A stretch of 21,654 nucleotides of DNA from contig JBHEOL010000058.1 of assembly GCA_046261635.1 (NCBI GenBank), forward strand, positions 1 to 21,654, written 5' to 3'. A model generated the notes under the pieces. The model was not told the DNA's origin. It saw only the letters and a list, made by a program, of their open reading frames with translations, and searched no databases. Positions 16,448 through 21,654 of this stretch are shown here, in pieces. The position numbers were made by a program, and so were the translations under genes. Each line of letters starts with the position of its first letter. Position 1 is the first letter of the stretch. This stretch comes from JBHEPS01 sp046261635. GTDB taxonomy: Bacteria; Acidobacteriota; Thermoanaerobaculia; Gp7-AA8.

Positions 16448-16479
16448 TGATCGAGTGGAGGAGGAGTCGATCATGGCGC
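16442..16479 (+). promoter_or_regulatory. Start-codon-sequestering hairpin / perfect inverted repeat
   Basis: GCGCCATGATCGA (16442-16454) is the exact inverse complement of TCGATCATGGCGC (16467-16479). The 12-base loop (16455-16466) consists of GTGGAGGAGGAG, the Shine-Dalgarno region. The start codon ATG (16473-16475) lies in the right arm. As RNA this would hide the start codon and present the ribosome site in a loop; as DNA it is a candidate dyad operator. Confidence 0.75.
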
Positions 16480-17795
16480 GCTTTTCGTGGTGGGACTGGT
16501 GGCAGGACCGGAAGAGGCGCTATCTCGTCGTGGATGAGCCCTTCCTCGACTACGACCGATTTGCTTCGATCTGCGTGGGGACCGGGCTCCCGGCGATTCA
16601 GCAGCGAAGCACGTTCGCTTTCGACGGCGCCCGGGACGGGGCGGACCGGTTCATCGGGACCTCCAAACACGGCGAGAAGCCGTACGCGCGAATCTACACA
16701 CGGCTCGGAAACCCGACGACGGAGTATCTCGAAAGGGTGCTGTTCCGGCTCGAGTGCCAGCACATGATCGACCGGGCGCTCGAGAACGACGAGAGGGAGC
16801 CGACGGTCGGCAGCATGGTTCTCGCCTCGGGGATGGCGGCCATCTCGACCACGCTTCTCGCCCTGCTGCGCAGCGGGGACGGGGTGGTGGCAGGGAACGT
16901 CTATGGCTGTACGGACTCACTTCTCCGGACGATGACCGACCGGTTCGGGATCGACCACTGGTTCGTCGACACGACCCGTCCCGAAGAGATCGACCGCTGT
17001 CTTTCGCAGAATCCGAATGCGAGCGTGGTCTTTCTGGAGAGCCCGGAGAACCCGAACCTCGGGATGGCCGACATCAGAGAAGTCTCCCGTGTCGCCACCC
17101 GTCACGGCGCCCTTCTCGTCGTGGACAACACCTTCTGCAGCGCCTGGCTCCAGCAGCCGTTCCGACTCGGAGCCGATATCGTCGTCCAGAGCCTCACCAA
17201 GTACGTGAACGGTCACTCGACGTCGATCGGTGGCCACGTCCTCGGCCCTTTCCCCTTCATGACGAACGAGTTCTTCCTGATGGCAAAGGATCTCGGGCCG
17301 ACCCCCAGCCCGATGGACTCGTGGCTGAACTCGCTGTGTGTCCAGACTCTTCCCCAGCGCGTCGACGCGGCCTGCGAGACCGCGCAGAAGCTCGCCGAGT
17401 GGCTCGATGCGCGCGACGAGGTCCTTCATGTCGACTATCCGGGACTCCCCGGGCATCCTCAGCATCACCTCGTCGGGAAGCAGATCCGGAGCGGTGGAGC
17501 CGTAATCTCGTTCGAGCTCGAGGGGGGATACGAGCCCGCGGTGAGACTGATGGATTACTTCGCCCGCCACGACACGCCGATGGAGCTCGCCGTCAGCCTC
17601 GGTAGCGTGATCAGCTACATCCAGCATCCTGCTTCGATGACACACAGCGGCGTTCCGCGGGAAGACCGGATCGAGCGCGGGATTTCGGACGGGCTGGTTC
17701 GAATCAGCGTCGGACTCGAGGGCTTCTCGACGCTTCGCGACGCGTTCGTCGAAGGACTGGCGCTCGCGCATGCCGAGCGGCTCGCCCACACCTGA
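16473..17795 (+). CDS. Cys/Met-metabolism PLP-dependent enzyme (cystathionine gamma-synthase family)
   Basis: A 440-residue fold-type I PLP enzyme of trans-sulfuration. The YTRLGNPT motif (Tyr75, Arg77) supplies phosphate contacts to the neighbouring subunit. SGMAAISTTLLALL follows, then VVDNTFCSAWLQQP with the cofactor-binding Asp, and SLTKYVNGHS with the Schiff-base Lys243. The substrate-carboxylate Arg is in LVRISVGLEG near the C-terminus. Usual members are 380-400 aa; the extra length is mostly an N-terminal extension of about 45 residues rich in Trp and charge. Gamma-synthase, gamma-lyase or methionine gamma-lyase activity cannot be told apart by eye. GGAGGAGGAG ends 6 bases before the ATG. 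No other methionine or cysteine gene is adjacent. The terminator at 17820 follows. Confidence 0.88.
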   Translation: MARFSWWDWWQDRKRRYLVVDEPFLDYDRFASICVGTGLPAIQQRSTFAFDGARDGADRFIGTSKHGEKPYARIYTRLGNPTTEYLERVLFRLECQHMIDRALENDEREPTVGSMVLASGMAAISTTLLALLRSGDGVVAGNVYGCTDSLLRTMTDRFGIDHWFVDTTRPEEIDRCLSQNPNASVVFLESPENPNLGMADIREVSRVATRHGALLVVDNTFCSAWLQQPFRLGADIVVQSLTKYVNGHSTSIGGHVLGPFPFMTNEFFLMAKDLGPTPSPMDSWLNSLCVQTLPQRVDAACETAQKLAEWLDARDEVLHVDYPGLPGHPQHHLVGKQIRSGGAVISFELEGGYEPAVRLMDYFARHDTPMELAVSLGSVISYIQHPASMTHSGVPREDRIERGISDGLVRISVGLEGFSTLRDAFVEGLALAHAERLAHT

Positions 17796-17819
17796 CCCGA
17801 AGTCGACCGGATGGATTTG

Positions 17820-17846
17820 CGGCGGCTCCTGGCCGCCGTTTTCTTT
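17820..17846 (+). terminator. Rho-independent terminator after the PLP-enzyme gene
   Basis: CGGCGGC (17820-17826), TCCTG loop, GCCGCCG (17832-17838), then TTTTCTTT. It lies 24 bases after the stop codon. Confidence 0.88.
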
Positions 17847-17900
17847 CGTGCGTGAAGAAATCCGGATCATCGTGCGTGTGGCGAGGCGGGCGTGGCTGAG

Positions 17901-17955
17901 TCACGCGTGATGCGCCGTTTCGTAACAGCGAGCGCATGTTCGACACGGCCGTGTC
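17901..17955. promoter_or_regulatory. Two perfect palindromes upstream of the small lipoprotein gene
   Basis: TCACGCGTGA (17901-17910) and GACACGGCCGTGTC (17942-17955) are perfect palindromes without spacers, 31 bases apart, in the 268-base gap between the PLP-enzyme and lipoprotein genes. They are operator-like, but I see no clear promoter hexamers and no regulator gene nearby. Confidence 0.4.
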
Positions 17956-18063
17956 AGGGGCGTGCAAACAACGTGGAAATGCGATCGCGGAGAGCAAACC
18001 TTCATCCGACGCTCACGTATCCTTCGGTCGGAACGCTCGAACACTGAAAGGAGTTTTCGAACA

Positions 18064-18468
18064 ATGAAGAAGCTGATTCTCATCACTCTGACGATCGCAA
18101 CGATGGCTTTGGTGGGCTGCGCGTCGAGCGCGACGACCACTACGACCGCAGGCGTGGATACGGCGGCCCTGAGCCCCAACAGCGCGACTCACTACCGGCT
18201 ATTGTCGGATCCGAAGTCGATCCGCGAGATCGACTGGTCGCGGCCGCCGAGGGACCTGCATGTCAAAGGAGTTCTGACGAACCAGGGATTCCAGCCGGTC
18301 GGCAACGTTCTGGGGCGCGGACGACTGTGCACCGAGGGGACGGACTTCGTGAATCTGAAGGATGGCTCGTTCCACAGCACCGGCGAAGCGACCCCGCAGT
18401 CGCCGTACGTGAGCGGCTGCAAGGGACGAACCGGAGGCTTCATGCCTTCGAGCCGCGAAATCAGCTGA
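18064..18468 (+). CDS. Small lipoprotein of unknown function
   Basis: A 134-residue predicted lipoprotein, MKKLILITLTIATMALVGC, with lipobox LVGC (Cys19). A Ser/Thr-rich tether follows (SSATTTTTAG). I do not recognise the mature domain. It has two further cysteines (Cys89, Cys119) that could form a disulfide, within GRGRLCTEGTDF and YVSGCKGRTGGF, and an acidic/aromatic segment REIDWSRPPRDLHVKG. AAAGGAG (18046-18052) precedes the ATG, and in-frame sequence upstream to 17962 has no coding character. The gene is bounded by terminators on both sides, so it is monocistronic, perhaps controlled through the two upstream palindromes. Confidence 0.82.
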   Translation: MKKLILITLTIATMALVGCASSATTTTTAGVDTAALSPNSATHYRLLSDPKSIREIDWSRPPRDLHVKGVLTNQGFQPVGNVLGRGRLCTEGTDFVNLKDGSFHSTGEATPQSPYVSGCKGRTGGFMPSSREIS

Positions 18469-18489
18469 GCTGAAACCGCAGCTGCCGCG

Positions 18490-19722
18490 TCAGGAGCGGA
18501 CCCGTGAGGGTCCGCTCTTTTCGTCCGTGCGAGGGCTTGCCGGACGGCCGAGGACCGGCTCCCCGCGCACGACGTACTTGTAGACGAAGGCGGTGATCGG
18601 AACGCTCAGAAGGAGTCCCCAGACACCGAACAGGTGCTCAGCGACGAGAAGTACGATGAGCACGGCGACCGGATGCAGCTTCAGGTGCCGTCCGTAGATC
18701 ATCGGGTTGAGGGCGTAGGCCTCGACTGCATGAACGATCAGGATCGCCACCAGCAGCCATCCGACGAGAGGGGGCCCGCCGACCTGGAAGGCCAGCAGCG
18801 CGGCAGGGAGAGTCGACAGAAACACCCCGAACACCGGGATGTACGAACAGAAGAACACGATGGTCGCCAGGAGCGCGATCGAGGGAATGCCCAGAATGAC
18901 GAATGAGATCGAGGTCAGCAGGGAGTTGACGAGCGCGATGACCGACTGCGCTTCGAACGCCCGGCCGAGCATGTGGCCGAAGGCGACCATCCCGGGCGCA
19001 ATCTCGACGTAGATCTCGGAAGTCCTCCCGCTCGACAGCGACGTCGTCGCGCGCACCAGATGCGGCAGGTCCCACAGAATCAGGAACGAAAAGACGATCG
19101 AGAGCAGAAACTGGAGGGCGACGGCGATTGATCCGTTGACGAACTGCTTGACTCCGTTGACGACGCGCGGAATGAAGCCGCGCACCCACTGCTGGACCCG
19201 CTCGGCCAGAACCCGATAGGTCTCGGACTGCTGGAAAGAGCGGAAACTCTCCGGGCCGACGAGCTGGATGAGGAGCCCGTCCAGGTAGCGGCGGGTCTCG
19301 CGCTCGAGGACCGTGAGCTCCGCCGCAGGTGCGGCCGCTGGCTCTGCGGCTTCAGGTCTGAGGGTCGGAGCGGTCGCCGTGCGCGTTGCCGGCTCGGTTT
19401 CTTCCGGAAGGACGATTTCTCCCTCGATCGCGTCCTGCGCGACGTAGAGCCGAGCCATCTGACGCGCTTCATCGAAAATCCGGGGCACGATCAGGAGCGT
19501 CAGTCCCCCGATCGACACAATGAGTACGATGTAAACGAGGATGAGGCTGATTCTACGGTTCGGAATCCACCGTCCCAGCCAGCGGATCACGGTGTTGCCG
19601 ATGTAGGCGAGGATGAAGGTGAGAAACAGCGCCGGGAAGAGGTCCCGCAGCATCCAGATCACGGCGACGATTCCGATCCAGATCAGCCACTTCCCGATTC
19701 GGAGTGCTCGCGAGGTCGCCAT
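18490..19722 (-). CDS. AI-2E-family (TqsA/PerM-like) membrane permease
   Basis: A 410-residue multi-pass membrane protein of the AI-2 exporter-like superfamily. Members export varied cargo or act as Na+/H+ antiporters, so the cargo is unknown. Two helices lie near the N-terminus (ALRIGKWLIWIGIVAVIW, DLFPALFLTFILAYIG) and a third follows at LILVYIVLIVSIGGLTLLIV. A soluble stretch contains an Ala/Pro/Glu-rich insert (near EPATRTATAPTLRPEAAEPA). The conserved half includes LQFLLSIVFSFLILWDL, FFCSYIPVFGVFLSTLPAAL, EAYALNPMIYGRHLKLHP and GVWGLLLSVPITAF, the family signatures. The start at 19722 has TAGACT 7 bases upstream and no Shine-Dalgarno; the alternative ATG at 19764 adds 14 residues. It lies downstream of the phosphatase gene on the same strand. 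Its last codons coincide with the opposing terminator. Confidence 0.9.
   Translation of the reverse strand: MATSRALRIGKWLIWIGIVAVIWMLRDLFPALFLTFILAYIGNTVIRWLGRWIPNRRISLILVYIVLIVSIGGLTLLIVPRIFDEARQMARLYVAQDAIEGEIVLPEETEPATRTATAPTLRPEAAEPAAAPAAELTVLERETRRYLDGLLIQLVGPESFRSFQQSETYRVLAERVQQWVRGFIPRVVNGVKQFVNGSIAVALQFLLSIVFSFLILWDLPHLVRATTSLSSGRTSEIYVEIAPGMVAFGHMLGRAFEAQSVIALVNSLLTSISFVILGIPSIALLATIVFFCSYIPVFGVFLSTLPAALLAFQVGGPPLVGWLLVAILIVHAVEAYALNPMIYGRHLKLHPVAVLIVLLVAEHLFGVWGLLLSVPITAFVYKYVVRGEPVLGRPASPRTDEKSGPSRVRS
18494..18522 (+). terminator. Rho-independent terminator overlapping the AI-2E gene end
   Basis: GAGCGGACCC (18494-18503), GTGA loop, GGGTCCGCTC (18508-18517), then TTTTC. It terminates the lipoprotein gene. 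The whole hairpin lies inside the last codons of the convergent gene ending at 18490. Confidence 0.88.
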
Positions 19723-19729
19723 CGATGAC

Positions 19730-19735
19730 AGTCTA
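19730..19735 (-). promoter_or_regulatory. Possible -10 element of a leaderless AI-2E transcript
   Basis: TAGACT on the minus strand (4 of 6 to consensus) ends 7 bases before the ATG at 19722, where no ribosome-binding site exists. No clear -35 is seen. Confidence 0.25.
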
Positions 19736-19779
19736 TCGCGAGCGCTCGAAGTCCGCGCGACCATCGGAGCCGGCTCGCA

Positions 19780-20889
19780 TCAGCTCACCCGCCGGATCGC
19801 CGCGATGGAAACGTCGTCCTCGACCTTCGCCCCGTCGGTGTACCGCTCCCACTCGGCCAGAATCCGCTGACAGACGTCCGGAGAGCCCGCGTGACGCACG
19901 GCTGAGGCTTCGAGTGCGTCGTACCCCCAGGCCGTTCCCTCGCGATTGAGCGCTTCGGGAAGCCCATCCGAGCAGAAGACCAGGGAATCCCCGGGCGCCA
20001 GAATGCCGTGCTCGATCACCCACGACCCGGGTGTTTTGATTCCGAGCGGGTAGGAACCGCGACCGATACGCCGCGTGAGTTGACTCTGAGCGTCCATCTG
20101 CAGGATCGGCGGATGGCCGGCAACCGTGGCCGACCACTCACCTCCGGGCTCGAGGATGACGTAGCAGGCGGTGAAGAACGAGCGGGGGCCGCCGGTGCGG
20201 CAGAGGAGCCGGTTGAGGGTCGCCATGATGGTCGCCGGCTCCGGGGAGATCTCCAGCTGCGTGCGGAAGGCGGCCTGAGCCACGGCCATCACCAGGCCCG
20301 CGGCCATCCCGTGCCCCGAGGCGTCGCCGAACAGAATCGCCAGGCGCCCTCCCGAAAGGGGAGCGAAGTCGTACAGATCTCCGCCGACCGTATTCGCGAT
20401 GCGGTTGAACGCCGAGATCTCGAGCGACTCCATCTCTGGCATCTCCCGCGGAAGGAGCGAGGCCTGCAGATCCCTCGCGAGCTCGAGCTCGTCGCGGAAC
20501 CGGAGCTTGTCGATCAGCTCGAACGCCAGAAGGAAGACGAGAATCGCGAATGAACCGAACAGGGAGAGGATCGTCTTGAGGGACTCATTGGAGGCCTGGC
20601 CGGCGGCGAGAAGGTGGACGAATGAAAGTGTCCCGACCAGGCACGCGATGAGGAAAAGAAGGCGCCGCTCGGGCGAGAGGCGTTTCGTGAGGCCATAGAC
20701 GAGGGCACTCGCCGTGCGGACCCCGCGCTTCCACCGCTTCGGCTCGTTCTCGATCGCGGTCTGATGCTCCTCGAGGAGCTTGCGGCGCACCGTCGGCCAT
20801 TCGTCTTCGTACAGCCCCGCAACGTCGCGCGAGCCGACGGTTCTGATGGTATTTCCTGTCAGTTCGACCCAGTCGTGAAACTTCGCCAT
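19780..20889 (-). CDS. Membrane-anchored SpoIIE/RsbU-type serine phosphatase (PP2C-like)
   Basis: A 369-residue PPM-family phosphatase; relatives dephosphorylate anti-sigma-factor antagonists in partner-switching. Residues 1-75 are soluble, two membrane helices follow at about 77-97 and 106-126, then the typical linker ELELARDLQASLLPREM. The catalytic domain has VGGDLYDF (Asp171), LFGDASGHGMAAGLVMA (Asp189), FCSDGLPEALN (Asp308) and EDDVSIAAIRR (Asp358/359), the acidic Mn-binding set. No GAF, PAS, HAMP or receiver sensor domain is evident, so the signal may act through the N-terminal region or membrane. The start at 20889 has no Shine-Dalgarno, but TACAAT lies 8 bases upstream. No anti-sigma or antagonist gene is in the window. 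Confidence 0.92.
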   Translation of the reverse strand: MAKFHDWVELTGNTIRTVGSRDVAGLYEDEWPTVRRKLLEEHQTAIENEPKRWKRGVRTASALVYGLTKRLSPERRLLFLIACLVGTLSFVHLLAAGQASNESLKTILSLFGSFAILVFLLAFELIDKLRFRDELELARDLQASLLPREMPEMESLEISAFNRIANTVGGDLYDFAPLSGGRLAILFGDASGHGMAAGLVMAVAQAAFRTQLEISPEPATIMATLNRLLCRTGGPRSFFTACYVILEPGGEWSATVAGHPPILQMDAQSQLTRRIGRGSYPLGIKTPGSWVIEHGILAPGDSLVFCSDGLPEALNREGTAWGYDALEASAVRHAGSPDVCQRILAEWERYTDGAKVEDDVSIAAIRRVS

Positions 20890-20897
20890 CTACCGCG

Positions 20898-20903
20898 ATT
20901 GTA
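20898..20903 (-). promoter_or_regulatory. Possible -10 element of a leaderless phosphatase transcript
   Basis: TACAAT on the minus strand matches consensus at 5 of 6 positions and ends 8 bases before the ATG at 20889. Initiation would fall at or next to the start codon. The -35 region is not recognisable. Confidence 0.4.
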
Positions 20904-20971
20904 CGGGTTCTGAGCCTTGGAGTTGCTCCGCTCGGGACCGCTGTGGCATGTTCCCGGCAACCGGACCGACC

Positions 20972-20992
20972 CGGCCGCCGTGGAGGCGGCCG
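20972..20992 (+). other. GC-rich hairpin in the cupredoxin-gene leader
   Basis: CGGCCGCC (20972-20979), GTGGA loop, GGCGGCCG (20985-20992): a perfect 8-bp stem without a T-tract, 51 bases before the start codon at 21044. Possible leader structure; role unknown. Confidence 0.4.
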
Positions 20993-21043
20993 CCGAAACC
21001 CGCGGGCCACCCCTCGAGCGGCGGCTCGGGAAGGAGAACCTCG

Positions 21044-21508
21044 ATGAGACTCTGGATGCGAATCGCCTTGTTGATCGTTGCGCTGCCGCTCGTATTGATC
21101 GGCTGCCGGCGCGAGGAGCCCCTCACCGGAAGGGCGCCGGAGCCGGTGGCAGCCACCTCCACCGAGACCGCACTCTCCACGGCCGACGCCAAACTCGCGG
21201 CGGAGGAGCCGATCGCCATCTCGATCGTCGAAGGCGGGATCGTCATCACCTCCGAGCCGCTCGCGGGCGCCACTGATTTCCAGGTGACGAATCATGGAAA
21301 TCAGGTGCATTCCCTCTCGATCGAAGGGGAAGGGGTGAGCCAAAGTCTGGAGGGGAATCTCCAGCCTCTCGAGACCCGGACCCTGCGTCTGCTCGATCTG
21401 CCCGCGGGGCGCTATCAGGTCTTCTGCCCGTTCCCGGGGCATGCCGACGATGCAGAGACGGCCGTGATGAACGTCGCGGCGGTGGAGGAAGAAGGGGCTA
21501 GGGACTAG
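21044..21508 (+). CDS. Cupredoxin-like lipoprotein
   Basis: A 154-residue predicted lipoprotein. The signal MRLWMRIALLIVALPLVLIGC has lipobox LIGC (Cys21), followed by an Ala/Thr/Glu-rich tether and a small beta-barrel domain from about residue 55. The copper-site pattern is partly present: His89 in NHGNQVHSLSIEG, then Cys128 and His133 in YQVFCPFPGH. The residue five after the second His, usually the axial Met, is Glu138 in this alignment; Met142 is further along. It may bind copper unusually or not at all. AAGGAG (21031-21036) sits 7 bases before the ATG. The final codons (GARD and stop) lie in repeat copy B. It is divergent from the phosphatase gene. Confidence 0.82.
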   Translation: MRLWMRIALLIVALPLVLIGCRREEPLTGRAPEPVAATSTETALSTADAKLAAEEPIAISIVEGGIVITSEPLAGATDFQVTNHGNQVHSLSIEGEGVSQSLEGNLQPLETRTLRLLDLPAGRYQVFCPFPGHADDAETAVMNVAAVEEEGARD

Positions 21509-21654
21509 GAGCTAGGGGCTGGGGGAGGTGGTCGCTGACGCGACGCTATTTTTTTAAGCTGGCGTTCGTGGGTGCTTGCCCTCTGCCTTTACTTCTGCCT
21601 TCTGCCTTCTGCCTTCCGCCTGCTTTTCCCTGGCCCCTGACCCCTAGCCCCTGG
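21494..21654. repeat. Dispersed palindromic low-complexity element, copy B (runs to window end)
   Basis: The left arm is GGGGCTAGGG plus degenerate repeats of CTAGGGGCTGGGG (21494-21527), and the right arm carries the inverse, CCCTAGCCCCTGG (21642-21654). Inside the right arm are four CTTCTGC-type units (21592-21619, one altered). 21584-21620 matches copy A in inverse orientation at 36 of 37 positions. The left arm lacks the AAGGCAG module found in copy A. The element may continue beyond the window. Confidence 0.82.
21531..21555 (+). terminator. Possible terminator of the cupredoxin gene inside repeat copy B
   Basis: GTCGC (21531-21535), TGAC loop, GCGAC (21540-21544), then GCTA and a run of seven T (21549-21555). 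The stem is short, but the T-tract is the longest in the window. Confidence 0.5.

Noticed and set aside
16379..16472. Leader of the PLP-enzyme gene considered as a known SAM or SAH riboswitch
   Set aside because: I could not match the conserved core of any class I know; it is kept as a candidate structured leader instead.
20917..20952. TTGGAG / TTGCTC hexamers as a promoter for the cupredoxin gene
   Set aside because: No acceptable -10 hexamer occurs at 16-18 bases (best is CATGTT, 3 of 6).

Overview
The window is GC-rich (about 60-65% by eye) bacterial chromosomal DNA from a Gram-negative-type (two-membrane) organism. The evidence is a DsbD thiol reductant exporter, an RND efflux operon with a periplasmic adaptor, and several lipoprotein signal peptides with LxGC-type lipoboxes. 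The gene mix and the low-complexity AAGGCAG / CTAGGGGC intergenic repeats suggest an Acidobacteriota-like lineage. That is an inference: no rRNA or other marker is present. I see no tRNA, rRNA, CRISPR array, transposase or prophage gene. No stretch longer than 300 bases lacks a gene.

Layout. 1-1980: a 5'-truncated dsbD converges on yhbY. Only 4 bases separate the two stop codons, and both lie inside one hairpin. 1986-3340: yhbY is preceded on the same strand by a secreted NodB-type polysaccharide deacetylase. A 223-base divergent region follows, with candidate promoters in both directions. 3340-5677: three plus-strand genes, a membrane-anchored TPR protein (YfgM-like) with a strong terminator, a bacterioferritin-like protein and an unrecognised soluble protein. 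5743-7346: a 3-hydroxybutyryl-CoA dehydrogenase-type gene is translationally coupled to a SAM-dependent methyltransferase. 7350-7515: a dispersed palindromic repeat lies between convergent genes. 7513-8572: two minus-strand genes, a lipoprotein of unknown function and a GlsB/YeaQ-family membrane protein with a textbook terminator.

8769-16378: the main operon encodes an RND adaptor followed by two different RND pump subunits. The pump genes overlap by GTGA. This resembles the MdtABC layout, where two pump subunits share one adaptor; no TolC-type outer-membrane gene is in view. 16379-16472: a short leader packed with hairpins. One is a perfect 13-bp stem that holds the Shine-Dalgarno sequence in its loop and the start codon in its arm. 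It precedes a cystathionine gamma-synthase-family PLP enzyme (16473-17795). 18064-18468: a small lipoprotein whose terminator is embedded in the end of the convergent AI-2E-family gene. 18490-20889: minus-strand SpoIIE-type phosphatase followed by the AI-2E-family permease; both lack Shine-Dalgarno sequences and may be leaderless. 21044-21508: a cupredoxin-like lipoprotein that runs directly into the second copy of the dispersed repeat at the window end.

Most of the window is ordinary housekeeping and envelope content. The parts that stand out are the start-codon-sequestering hairpin at 16442-16479 with a competing hairpin beside it, the pair of palindromic low-complexity elements that meet gene ends, and a cupredoxin-like lipoprotein with glutamate where the axial methionine is expected.
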